This document shows, in pieces, positions 48,101 to 60,400 of a stretch of 64,000 nucleotides of DNA (position 1 is its first letter; the number at the start of each line of letters is the position of its first letter). The DNA lies in contig NW_019091451.1 in NCBI RefSeq assembly GCF_001949145.1, positions 469,806 to 533,805 on the forward strand. The letters are read 5' to 3'. The DNA comes from Acanthaster planci. Lineage: Eukaryota > Echinodermata > Asteroidea > Valvatida > Acanthasteridae. The translations under genes were made by a program, and so were the position numbers. Under the pieces are notes generated by a model. It saw nothing but the letters and a program-made list of their open reading frames with translations. It had not been told where the DNA came from and did no database searches.

Positions 48101-51100
48101 CGGTAAGACATCATACACGCGATTGCATTTGCAAATTGCATCGCCCGGAAATGAGTTTGCCAAAAATTGAAAACTTTAAGAATGTGATGGGAGGTAAACA
48201 AAAAAAACCGAGTGGCCAGTTGAATCAAGATAAGCAAACCTGTGTAAGCAGAATTTTTGTTGTTTTGTTGTTTAACTTAATTACCAGTGGAATGGTTATA
48301 ACAATCCTATTTATTTCGGATGACAGGAAAAGGAATAGCACCGGGCATCAGCCCTCCCCATCCACCTCTTGAAGTCTTCAATGTCGAGCAGGGTAAAAGA
48401 TACCGCTTCCGGGTCATCAACGGGGCCAGTTCATTCTGCAACATGCAGTTCTCGGTGCAGAACCACACGCTGCTGGTGATAGCCAGCGATGGCGGGCCTT
48501 TCCAACCTCAGGCGGTGGAGTACTTCAGGATTAATGGAGGGGAGCGGATGGACTTCGTGTTGAATACCAACCAGACTGTTGACAACTACCAGATCCAGGT
48601 CATCGGGCTGCCGTGCGGCAACACCGTACCGTCCAAGCAGATTGCATATCTGCGATACGATGGCGCCAACGACCCGCCCGCCATCAACGAACTGCCTAAC
48701 ATCACAACCTACGGGAATTCTTCAACTTGGTGGCAAGCTTTCCCGGGCAAGTCTTTCGCTCAGGTCGACTCAGCAGGTTTGTAGACTTGGTTAAGTTACT
48801 TATGCCACTTGTAGTCATGCCACCGGTAGTTCTGACAACAGTGGCGTACCTGTCAACTACTTTCCTTTTGGGGGAGATGCGATGATTGAATTTCCGAATT
48901 GTATTTATAATGACGCATATTTCCCTATCCCGCTGCATACGTCGTTGACTGCAAGAGCGATCGAAAAAGATGAAATGGAATACTTCAGTCCTGTCCACAG
49001 CCTTGCGTTTGCAGCTGCTTAAAAATAATGCGTCGAAATATACGCCGGGTAAGAAACCAAGGTAATGGGTGGTATTTGCACTGAGTTTTTAATCTGCCCA
49101 GTCAAACATGTCAAGAAATAACATACCCAGCCGTTTAATGGGAAGAGATGTTTGGCGTATTACAGACGCCGATTACAGGTCAACCGAGGGGGCGGAGGAT
49201 CGTCAGGAGTACATACAAGTCGGGTTTGGTAGCCGCCGTGACCCCACCACAAACCAGTTGATGACCTACCCCCAGCTTAACGACATCACCTACTATTTTC
49301 CCACCTCCCCGGTGCTGAGCCAGTTCGGAGACCTCCCGGAGAACATCTTCTGCAACCAATCCGACTTCCCTCAGGGAGAGTGCGCGGGCGAGAAGTTGTG
49401 CTCCTGCGTGCACACCATCAATGTCGGCGAGAAAGAGGTATACACATGCCTCCTTTGAAGCAAGTAAAAACGGGACAACGGGGTTGGATATTACTTTTTA
49501 TACACGTGGCAACCATGAATTGAACATTTATACTGGCCAATTCCTGCCCAACTTGCTTGGTTTTTCCTATGCAGCGTTGGTCAACATGTCCAATGAACGT
49601 GGGGACAAAATCTTCCTCAAAGCTATCCAAATTTTACAGTAGCCGGCAACTGGGGTATTGTATGCCAGTTTTAACTTCCGAAAAAATACCCACGTTTGTT
49701 AATATTTTGAAGGTAAAATCTTGAAGAACGTCAAGGCTTGACCTAAGACAGTCTGTAAAGGAAACTAATCTCTCGTTTTTATATGTTCCACTTCCAGAGA
49801 ATCGAAGTCATCCTGGTTAATTCGGATGACTTTGGCGTCTTGCACCCGATGCACCTCCACGGCCAACAATTCGAGGTGGTTGCCATGGAAAGGATGGAGG
49901 GCGTTACAATTCCGCTGGTCCGTGAGCTTCTCGCAAATGGTCGGTATCGGTTAAAGTTTATTGAACTGACTGATACAAAATGTTTATCTGCAACACCCGC
50001 ATGACTCTGCATGCATGCTTTAATTAATTAAGCCATTAAGTTGAGATCCAGGAAATAGATGGTCCACGTGGCTTTCTTTCACTGACCGACCGACTGGTTA
50101 ACTGACTCACCGAACAACCAATTGACCGACCGACCACAGGGTTGAACTTACCGCCCGACCAGCCATCCGACCCATCTGGGCATCTTAACTATCCTGCTTA
50201 TCAGCTGTAGGCAAGTATGAAAGCTGCGTTAGTTCGGCAAACATTTCAGCAAACTTTTTTTGTGGTTGGGTTCTCCCCAACCTGATTATGTCTTGTACAA
50301 AACTCAGTGGTCAATCGACACTTACTGTCTCAGGTTCCATCTTACGCAACAACAACGGCCCCAGGAAAGACGTCATCATCGTCCCTGACATGGGCTACAC
50401 CATCTTCCAGTTCCAGGGTTGGAACCCAGGCTGGTGGATCTTCCATTGTCACATCGAATTCCACCTCGAGGTAAACTGATTTCATTTCGGGGTCATGATG
50501 TTTCCGGCAATGGGTAGATCCAGAACCAAATTCTTTGGGGCCAAAAAAAATGGAAATTTTTTAGATTGGCCTAACCTTTTATGGCCCTTTGAAGAGCGAG
50601 GCTACATTTTGCGTGTTTTTTACATACTTTGAAAGGAAAATGCTTCTTTCTCTTATTATTTTTCATTAAGGGATCCTCCCTTGTAACCAGGACCGTGGAA
50701 ACTGGTTTTTAACCATCAACTAGAAAGGCTTCAAGTTTAATCGAGGACCAATAGGTGACAAATGGTTACTTCATAACGCACTTCCACGGAAGGGCGAACA
50801 ACCCTTTTCTAAATGTCACAACGACAGCTGACGATCTTGGCGCCCTGCAGCACGGACAGTGTGATAAGCATGGCTTATGATTAGTAATAGTGATGTCGAT
50901 GCAACCAAACTATAAGATGGCTGACCAGTCAAGCCATCTCCGATAAGGGTTCGTTGGATCAGAGACTGAAAGTACCGTAAACCACAAGTCTTGACTGAAC
51001 TCACTTGTCATTGATCGATCAAAATGTGATACGGTTGTTGCTGACACCTTTCAAGAAACAAGCAGATAAATTTTTTCAACAAATAATTACATTTCCCTTA

Positions 51101-52528
51101 ATAAACTGTGGATGTGCTCCTGGAGGCCACACACACAAACAAAACGTGTGACAGTTTTACAATGTCTCAGATTTACGTCTGGAAGAAATGTCAGATATGT
51201 TTGTGTTTCTCACTGAGGGTGGGGTGTGCATACCGACCATGTTTGCTGTGTTATCAAGGGGATAAAATAAACTAGACCTAACAACAGGGTACGCAAAAAA
51301 AATACCGAAATAATTTACTACTTAATTGAAACAGACACCTCCAAAAATCGTAATTGTCAAATTTGCGCGCAAGTGCAAAGCCTCAGCATAACCCACACTG
51401 ACCAAATAACTATTCGCACGCGCTCAAATTTCCAGTTGTCAGATGGATTTGGGGCTCAGAACTTATGGAGTCGGAAAAGTGGAAGCTAGTAATACAAGAG
51501 GCCGTCTCCATAGCCGACCCCTTTTGGGGAGCCTCTAGTAGTCGTCTTCCACACATCCCGATCTAGCATCAGAATCCTATCGGGTCAGCGGTTTCCTGTT
51601 GCGACATGTGTCCTTCTTCTGCTGGTCAATGTATGGGAGTCTCCTCCCCCTGCTCCCGTTAATTAGTGCGGGTTCTACTGGCAGGCTCGCAGCTAGCTCA
51701 GAGCGACGCAGAAAGTGTCCCGCCGCGCCAGCCTCATCCTCTACACTCCGATCTTGGGTGATATCAGTAGAGCTAGATGTTGGGCACGCAGTCTTCCCAG
51801 CGGACATCGAGTGCCATCCGTGTAGCATCCTCGTGAAGAAGAGCTTCCTCGTGTGTAGTCCAGAACTTTCTCGTGCTTAGCTGTCAGCTGTAAACAAGCC
51901 TTACTCGTTTTTTTTTTCTGTGAAGATGTTGGTGAAAATAGATCCAAAACATAGTATGTTTTGCAATGTACTTCAGGACTAATTTAAGGATGCCCATCTT
52001 TGGATGGCCTATTTCCCCTTATAAAGCCCTCCAAGAAAGTGGACAGAAAGTGCGAGATGGCAAAATAAACTTTGTTTGATATGCATCCGAAAGGATTTTC
52101 CCAATGAGGGTGTTGATTTTATCTGTTTATGGTTTTCAGCCTTAACAGCAAGTGCATGTTTTCTTCTTTCTTTTTTCTTCTTTTTTTTCCTTTTTTTTTA
52201 GATGGGGATGGCACTACTTTTCAATGTCCACGGTGATGTACCTCAAGTCCCAGCTGCTTTCCCCACCTGTGGCGTTTGGCCGCCGAGGGCCGACGGCCTG
52301 GGTTCTGGACCCCCCGACGAGCAGCCCTGCCAGGAGCAGCTCACCGGAGCGTCTGCCCTGGTCCACCTGGGCTGGAGCATCCCGCTCACGTTCTTGATCG
52401 CACTGGTGATCGGCGTGATTATCGGCAACAAGACGAAGGACCGAGGGTGCCCGGGGAGCGGCCACGACAACGGCAGCGGTGGCGGGCCAACACCGGCTAC
52501 CAATCCTGCGGCAGACATCGCCATTTAA
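45161..52528 (+). CDS. Laccase-like multicopper oxidase with membrane anchor
   Basis: An extracellular enzyme that oxidises phenolic-type substrates and reduces oxygen to water. Nine exons, all phases matching, give about 668 residues: 45161-45197, 46534-46643, 47368-47484, 47647-48061, 48327-48776, 49166-49437, 49798-49939, 50334-50470, 52202-52528. All four copper motifs are intact: HWHG (112-115), HSH (156-158), HPMHLHG (483-489) and HCHIEFH (552-558), with Cys553 as T1 ligand and Met563 in the axial position. The N-terminal Cys-rich part (HPCYRQC..PMICTYNWTV, CGRCPNITSDC) is typical of animal laccases. The last exon adds a spacer, one hydrophobic segment (SIPLTFLIALVIGVIIG, ~618-635) and a short Gly-rich tail, predicting a type I membrane protein. 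AATAAA lies at 52726. The 37-base first exon (MTGFVTAVVFLT) is the least certain part. Confidence 0.93.
51479..51880. other. GC-richer block in oxidase intron 8
   Basis: Within the long last intron (50471-52201) a block of higher GC begins with an imperfect hairpin (GTGGAAG...AGAGGC at 51478 against GCCTCT...CTTCCAC ending 51553) and continues to about 51880 with overlapping ORFs on both strands. The minus-strand frame (51828-51577) is polar and Arg/Ser-rich (FLRRSELAASLPVEP). I cannot identify it; a transposon tail is one possibility. Confidence 0.3.
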
Positions 52529-55170
52529 AATAAGTTCCCGTTCATTTTCCAGACGTACGATTTTTAATTACGGTTTGTTTAATTCAATCAGATTTATTTT
52601 AGTCGCACTAAGCGCTAGCTGTAAAATTCACGAGCCTATACCTTCAACCATAATTTGAACTATAATTGCTGGGAATATTTCGTAGGTGGACCTAAAAATA
52701 TTACTAAGTTCAAAAACATCCATTGAATAAAAGATAGCTGGGATAAGGCGAGCAAAGTGCACGCTGGTGTCATCCCAGTTAATTCAGGATTCTAGATTCA
52801 GCCAAGCTCACTTGACACACCTTGTCAGCAAAGGTTATATGAGACCTTAGAATCTTTCGCAAATGTAGATGATTCCTGTAAGTTTATTCCTTTGAAATTT
52901 ACATAAAACGTTCTGGCCTTTCTNATATAAGTTTGTAAATTCTAATTTGCGTCTGAGAATACAGAGTTTTAATTTTCGGAAGTGAGAGAACAATGTTTGG
53001 CAGGTATTTCTCTTTCAGATTTTTTCCCGTGTTTTTGAATTAATATGCTTGTTAATATTTTACAAAGACCTTTTTGGAGGGTTTTTTTAGTTAATGACCG
53101 TAAAATAATTGCACATTTCTAAAAGTTTGGTAGCCTGCTCTTTCTATCCAAGAGCTCCGGCAGGGCGCCATCAGGAGTCAATTTTATTCAAGGGTGGGAT
53201 GTTTATGATAGACGATATACCAGTGGCCTTTTTTTTTATAGCGGAACAGTCTAGGGATACACTGTGTACTTTCCTATGGGAAAATGACTTTATTGCTAGT
53301 CTTGAGAAGAGACTAGTCTTGATGCTTGCATGGCATGGTACAAGCTACTGTTGCTGTGACGTCGGATTTTGGATTTTGCTTCCCTTTGAAATAATATTAA
53401 TAAATAAATATAAAGATGAAAGCCAATTGCAACCTTTTTTAACCCTTCGTGTTGTGTAAAAATAAATTTCAATGCGAGTCGTTAGTTTGTGAAGTGAGTA
53501 GTGTGTTACGTACGGATTATGAACTTCCCCGGGTCAAGCTTGATCATGATTAAAAACAAAAAAGGGCCCATCGTGGATACCTCGTGGTGGCGCACTGCAT
53601 CGAATCGCGTCGACCACACGCGGGTCTCAGCTCCCATGCCCATAACCAAAGATTGTATAGCGCCGCTGCCATAACAGTGTGTACAGGCATCACAGTATGT
53701 GGAGCCTGAATTCTCACACAGATTTTCTCTCAGATATCTTAGGAATGGTAAGTCCTGCTCCCATGTAAATTCCCAGAAAGTTTCGTACACTTATCTCGGA
53801 AAATTCATTTAAGCCTTGTAAGGCCTGTCAAATGCGTGGACTGAGCAAGCGTATGCAGTTGAGGAATCATTAACTTAAGTTACGTCAGGCGCTAGGCTTC
53901 GCCTTCACTTCAGCTAGCATGTTACGTTATGTTCAGACTTCGACTTGTAGGCCCTGTGTCAGTGGAAAGTGCATGTACATGTATGTAGTCTATACAGTGA
54001 AAGCCAAGCCCAAGTTGGACGACGTCTTCATTACAATTACGACTAATATAATGAAGACGTCCAGCCTGGGATACTGTAGGCCTAAATTGCCCCATTATGC
54101 ATCATGATGATGTAGGCCCCTAATGTGGACAATTTGGACTGTCTCTGGCAAAATTATGAAAATTTGAAGTTTGTGATGACTGGGGCTGAGTCAATTCACT
54201 AATTGAATATTCAACCGTCAATTCTATAGAATATTCGAGTATTCACGCTACAGTATGTTCTATGTGACGACTGTCATGACTGTTAAGTTTTGACACTAGT
54301 TTTGTGAAAATCAGACATGCTGGTCTTGCAGAACATAATGCACATTTTTGGAGACTGGTCAGCAGGTCAGCCAAAGATTCAGACATACTTTTTTCTGTTG
54401 CGAATTCATGTCTTCACATATACTTTGATTGGAGAATGAGTGTCTTTACATATATCCACCAGAGACCAGTTTTCAAGGGAATAACTTAAGGCTTTTTCTT
54501 TAATTTGAAAAATACAAACAAATGCAAGATACCAACTAATGACCTAATCATCATCCCTCAGTCACAGGCAATGTGAAAACAATTATCAAAACTTGAACAC
54601 GTTCGCGGCTTTTGCACAATGGAGCGATCTCTGATGCTCTCATGAACGCGCCACCCATCGATGTCCGTGACTGTATTTTCAAGGTTTGTATGGGAGGTAT
54701 GGTGCCCAAGTAAAGCCATATGTAAAATAAATATTTGCAGCAGCGCGGTGCCTGCTGTACGACTTCATCTCATCCTATACCACGGGGAGTCGTCTTTTTG
54801 CAAACCAACTTCTCTTTACCTCGCAAAACATTATTATGATTTTAAATTTCGAATTAGAAATAAAAAGATAAAACTATTGCAGGTGTTTCTTTGCTTTCAA
54901 CTCCGAAAGTTTCCCAATGCTTTATTTATTTTTTTCCAACTGTAAGCCTGTGTTTATTTTTTCATTGAACAGGAAACCATTGAAAGTGATGAATTGGAAA
55001 ATGTTTTCAATTGAACACACATCATTTATTTGTAACACTGAAACAAACATGTTTAGTGCTTACAATGTGTGCTTATAAGCCGCCCTTAGAAATCATAAAC
55101 TTTACTCTGCTGTGGATTGGAGGCAAGGAAGACCGTGGCAAGGACAATGAAATGTAGCCCTTGTCTCTAG
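52529..55170. other. Intergenic region
   Basis: Contains the probable 3' UTR of the oxidase (AATAAA 52726-52731), an ambiguous base N at 52924, dispersed repeat copy B (52810-53095), and a hairpin GACGTCTTCATTA / TAATGAAGACGTC (54021-54033 and 54049-54061). No gene recognised. Confidence 0.5.
52810..53095 (+). repeat. Dispersed repeat, copy B
   Basis: Collinear with 41690-42070 in the same orientation (shared blocks TTGTCAGCAAA, TTAGAATCTTTCG, ATTTTCGGAAGTGA, TTTGGCAG, TATTTCTCTTT), but shorter by deletions. It lies just past the 3' end of the oxidase gene. Confidence 0.6.
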
Positions 55171-55174
55171 ACGG

Positions 55175-56932
55175 GTGACACTGCAACTGTACTTGATGTG
55201 TGTCCAGTGCAAGCAGTTTACAATCATGCACTGGCCACACGACACCAGGTGGATTGATTTGGTGGGTTCAGTGGGTCAAAATCAGTGGCAAACACAGCGC
55301 TTGTTACTGTCATCAATATCTACATCACTGTTGTCATCATCATCAGTTGGCGTTGGTGGTGCTGTAGCCGAAGCAATGTTGTATTCCCATGCAGGAGAAC
55401 GACTTGGACCAGGCTTGGTTGGTTTTGTTCTCCCTTTGGATGATGTTTTGTTGCTGGCCTCATACTCTGAGATCTGATTTCTCGAGACATCTTCTGTGAT
55501 GACCTCGCCGGACACAACCAAGCTCAGGCATCGCCTCTTTTTCGGGATCTTTCAGTAAATAGAGAAAAAACTTTGGCTTGTTCACAACAGCGATTGGGAT
55601 TTTAAAAACAATTTAGTGAATAATCACAAAGAGAGTGACATGTACCTTTTTCTGTTGTCCTGTTGAGTCTTCTCTCTCCTTAAACAGATCTGGCCGTGAT
55701 GAATCAGGAAGGTTGACAGATGAATGGTCACCAACCACCTGACAGACATCACCTTCCTGTTCTCAAAGTTTAGAGCTTTGGCTGGTGCATACAAGGCGTG
55801 ATCAACTGCATCACTATTCAGTGGGTAGATCCCAGCTTTTTTAACCCTAACTCCCTAGGGTGTATGTAAAATTATATTGAAATTGGAGGATCTGGGACTG
55901 TTAGGGTTAAAGGAGCTCCTCAAGTTCTCAGGCAAAAGGGCGTTTGCGTATACATGTACATTGCATGCAGTCTCACAGATTGTGTATCAGTTGATCTCTG
56001 TCATGGAGTTGGCCCGCAGTTGTCGGTGGCAGAGAGAATTACATATATGCTCTCAAATGACCCAAAACTTGCCAAATCAAGTGGCTGCAAGAAATGATTT
56101 TTGTGAGCAGGCAAGACAAAAAGCAAACTATTTTGGTCTCTTGCCCCGTCAATCAGTGTTAGGTTGATGTGAGATCGACGGCCATCATGGAGAAGGAGTA
56201 TCGTTTCGTCTTTTGATTGGCGTATTTCAAGAAGTGCGATGAGAGGTATGTCATGAAGATGGAAGTGTTGGACCAGCCATAATGGTCCCACCTGTACCAG
56301 GTAAGTAACCGTTGAGTAGTTCCTGTCTCATCCTGGGAACCAGGATACAAAGTATGGAGGTAGTTGCTGTCCCAGAGCATTTTCTGCACCGATAATGGTA
56401 ACAGTCGTTCCTTTACCACTTGTCACGGCAAGTAGGGGTTGGATGATGAGGCTGAGCCGACGATGGAAGGTGGGGAATGGTTTTGTTTGACACCCGTCTC
56501 ATCCACACTGAAGACGCGCTCTGGTGCATCCTTCAATTTGTATTTTGTCATGACCTCTTCAAGCTCAGTGAAGTATGCCTTCACCACTTCTTCAGAGGTT
56601 GCCTTTGTTCTGTACAGATCAAGGCTTTGTGGCTTCTTCACACCCAGCTCAGGCCATCTCGACATGAAGTTACGGAACCACTTGAGGCTAAGTGGATGAT
56701 CTTCATCCCTTTTATTAAGATTGACTGCATAAATTGTGGCTATATCAATGACTCCAGCCCAGCTGTATCCGTAGCCTAGTAGAGCCATCCTCTTCAGGTG
56801 ACTGACCAGGTTGTTCTCCTCCTCAAGGCTGAACAGAGGAGCGGGTCCTGGCCTGGTAACTTCTGGATCAACTTTCCCCTGAATGCGATCCTGCAGTAAC
56901 TTCAGCCCTAATGCTCGTGATGACCATCTCAA
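55175..56932 (-). pseudogene. Decayed pogo-type (DDE_1) transposase
   Basis: Remnant of a pogo/Tigger-like cut-and-paste transposase. The minus strand from 56932 encodes the end of an N-terminal helix-turn-helix (LQDRIQGKVDPEVTRPG), a CENP-B-like middle (SLEEENNLVSHLKRMALLGY) and the first catalytic Asp in FSVDETGV. After a frameshift near 56440 it continues with GKGTTVTIIGAENALGQQLP, GWSNTSIFMTYLSSHFLK, then LLLHDGRRSHINLT with the second Asp, FVLPAHKNHFLQPLDLASFG, and KKAGIYPLNSDAVDHALYAP near 55830. An acidic tail and a Cys-containing end (NKRCVCH, 55282) follow. At least two frameshifts and internal stops, a missing N-terminus and an inserted element at 55845-55906 show that it is dead. 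It lies between the oxidase and TRUB1, opposite to both. Confidence 0.85.
55845..55906. mobile_element. 62-bp piggyBac-like MITE inside the pogo copy
   Basis: The insert starts CCCTAACTCCC and ends GGGACTGTTAGGG, inverted repeats, and is flanked by TTAA on both sides (55841-55844 and 55907-55910). TTAA duplication and CCCT ends are the piggyBac signature. Taking out the insert and one TTAA leaves the pogo frame open across the junction (..SSF then KKAGIYPL..), which proves the insertion. Confidence 0.8.
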
Positions 56933-57474
56933 AGAGGACGAAAATAAAAAAGAAGGAGGCCCTAAAATGAGGCCAAAGGCCAGTAGTGAGGTTTAGATAG
57001 CGTGGGAAACAGATCTAGCTCAAGTAAGCCCTAGTCACGCTGAAGCTCGCCATGGCTTGCATTACTCAAGTTAAAGCAGACCAAATGCGCTGTGCTTTTT
57101 GTTTTTTACTTTGACAGTCACATGAGACATTACTACGTTGGATTTATCGTAGAAGCTGGTATTTGGATTTGAAGGTATTTTGTCAAGTCTTTGCTATCCT
57201 TTTTTGGCTCGTTTTGAGACCTACTGGTTGTCAGTTGGACTAGGGTGCTAGTACAACCATCAAAATTTTGAACCCATTAACTAAGGAGCAGGGTGCTCTT
57301 GGTTACTGGATTTATTTGGAAAAGCACCATTGTGTTGCGGAAAAGAGATGATACATGAACATATATTTTAATACTGCTTCCCCTTTAAGGGCAATTAGTG
57401 TGAGTGTGTTGAACTGGGTGCCTGGTTTGCTCTTCAGGACTGACATTTGGTAGTAAGCGTGGTGTCTATGCTGT

Positions 57475-60400
57475 ATGATGAAGCTGCTGGTCTCAGATCT
57501 GAACGGTCTCTTTGCAGTGGTCAAACCAAAGGGCATCACTTCTGCAGGAGTGGTCAACCAACTCAAGCAAGTTCTGGTCAGAGGTAGGTATAAGACCTAT
57601 TAAAATGACCACCGCCTGAACCTGCAACAAGAAGTTTTCTAGTCAGAGAGTCTGTCCTTTTTTTGTCTTCTTTTCACCGCAATGGACCTTTTTTCACTAA
57701 TAAATTCATAATTATTTATGCATACGCACAAATGGCCTTGGCAGCAAGGGCCATTAACAATGTACAGGGCTGCAATTTCGATCTAATCTCAGCGAGCTTT
57801 TTAGTGCTCTGTAAAAAGTCTTTATAATCATGATTTTTCCTCTGTGCTCGAGATTAAGTGGGAAAAATCCCAATTAGATTAGAAACTAATAGCAAAAATG
57901 ATTTAATGGGATTTTCTACAGAACAAACTGAACAAAGCCAGAAAACCTTAGAGAAAATTATCAAAATCGTACCCTGATACATTTTCAATGGCCCTTGCCG
58001 CCTAGGCCATTTGTGTGCATGCGTACATCATTATGAATTTACTAGTGAAAAGGTCTATTCGGGATCTACACTTGCAGTCAAATATCTCTGGCTGTTTGCT
58101 AATGGAAGGCATTATGCAGAAGGCTTTTTATTTTGAAGGTCCTAGTTGTCATTGACCAAACACAAGTGGTGTATATTTCCTTATGCATAAGGTATGTCTC
58201 AGATAACAAGTAAAGTGAAATTTTGTTGGTCTTGGGTTTTAAAGGATCAGGGTATTTAATTTGTAAAAGTGTTGCATTACTCAATTTCCTCCTTAGACTG
58301 GTCAGTTCTGAGCAGGGGCAATCCAGGGGAGTCAACAGGGATCATGCCCCCTCCCCCCAAAAAAGACCTAAAAAATGGGAGGAGAAAAATGAGAGAGATG
58401 ATTTTGGGATGTTCCATTCACCTTCCTTTCAAAAGCATGTTTACAAACAGTCCCCCAGTAAGGCCATAAAGGTTACAGAAAAGAAAAGAATTTCAAGATT
58501 TTTTGGCCCCGCTCAAAAAAAAAATTAGTTCTAGACCTGCCTTTAGTTTTGGACTGCTGCCTGTCCATTCAATGTTTCTCACTTGCAATGTTTGCAGAGC
58601 AAAGGCAGCAGCTGCTCGAGTTTAACAGCAGCAGCCGAGCCCGGAACACAAACGACAGGCCACCAAGAAGATTCCGGATCGGCCATGGTGGGACCCTGGA
58701 CTTCAATGCCTCAGGGGTCCTGGTCATAGGGATAGGCCGGGGGACAAAGCAGCTGGCGTCCCTGCTGAAGGGGAACAAGGTGAGACTGGCTGTCACAATA
58801 GTTCCTGCTCAGTATTCTGAAAGGTAAATAGTCTGAGGGTTCAAAGGTTCAATAGTCCAAAGGTTCAACGGTCTAAAGGTTCAATAGTCCAAAGGTCCAA
58901 TAGTCTAAAGCTTCAATAGTCCAAAGGTTCCATAGTCTGAGGGTTCAAAGGTTCAATAGTCCAAAAGTTCAACAGGCTAAAGGTTCAATAATCCAAAGGT
59001 TCAATAGTCCAAAGGTTCCATGTCTGAGGGTTCAAAGGTTCAATAGTCCAAAGGTTCAACAGTCTAAAGGTTCAATAGTCCAAAGGTTCAATAGTCCAAA
59101 GGTTCAACAGTCTAAAAGTTCCATAGTCTTAGGGTTCAACAGTCTAAAGGGTCAAAGATTCAATAATCCAAAGGTTGAGTAGTCCAAAGGCCAACAGTCT
59201 GAAAGTTCATTTTTCTGAAGGTTTATTTCTACAAACAAAAGTTCAGTAGTCTGAAAGTTTAAAAGTCAAAGGTTCAGTGTCCCAAAAGGTCAATAGTCCA
59301 AAGATTCAATGGCCCAAAGATTCAGTAGTCCAAAGGCAACAGTCCAAAGGCTTATTTGTTCAACTGTTAATTAGTCTACGAGTCCAATAGTCTGAAGGCT
59401 CAGGAGTCCAGAGGCCTAAGATTTCCTCATTCCTATTTCAGAGATACCTGGCTGTCGGCTGTCTAGGCTCATCCACAGACACGCAAGATGCCTTGGGGAA
59501 AGTCGTGCAGCAGTCCCCAGCAGGTAGGCCCAATGTGTGGTAACCTCCAAGTTTAATGATTATTCATTGCACAAATTGAAATGGGATAAAGCTCTCCCAT
59601 GAATTATGTACTTTGTGGAGCCGTTTGCATAGCCACATTTATACTCCATTATGATGCATTTAGTCATCAGTATGAAACACAATTTTTCATAGCAAGTTCC
59701 CACTAGCTTCTCTCCTTATGCCTAAAGTAATGCGCAGAGAGATATGGCGCTAAAAGTTAGGCAGCGCAAATATTGGTAATCAATGTGGTATCAAACATCT
59801 TGTTGCACATCGTCTGAGCACCCAGTGACCTCTTTATTGGTGACGCCACACTTTTTTTTACGTGTGTGCTTTCTTATGCTGCTCAGAGGACCATGGCCCC
59901 CACTGGCTCCTCAGGAAAGCGCACAAGTAAAGAAAGTGTGACGTCATCGGTACAGAGGCCCATACAACCAGTACGGCAAACAATCTTGTGGATAGATAAA
60001 TACCTTGTTTGTAATTTGTGTGTGTGTGTGTTAACATTGCAGATCATGTTACTAAGGAAATGATAGCATCATCACTTCAGCCCTTTGTAGGTGATACGAT
60101 GCAGGTGCCTCCAGTGTAAGTCATTTATCATTGGGTGCAGTCTCACTTTGTGTCGTTGTGCTGCAAGAATCAGGCTTTTTCCCAGGGTGTGAAATAACAA
60201 TCCGTGTCATGAGTATGTAATTGAAATGTCAAATCGCATGTGGTCATAAGGCATTTTGTGATTAGGTCCAAGAAAACAAGCCCAGAGTTGCTGAAAAGAG
60301 GGAGCTTGCAATTTGAAATTGGATGCAAACATTGTGTAGCTACCGGGGAAAGAAATTTGCTCAAACGGGTTTGCTAAGCAAAAATGGGTTACCAGCTGAA

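Noticed and set aside
50085-50175. GACC-rich stretch (CGACCGACTGG...)
   Set aside because: Short low-complexity run in an oxidase intron; too irregular to call a satellite.
52214-52524. Antisense and shifted ORFs over the last oxidase exon
   Set aside because: The plus frame joins in phase to the previous exon and gives the axial Met and a membrane helix; the others do not.
52924-52924. Ambiguous base N
   Set aside because: Single uncalled base in intergenic DNA; an assembly artefact with no effect on any gene.
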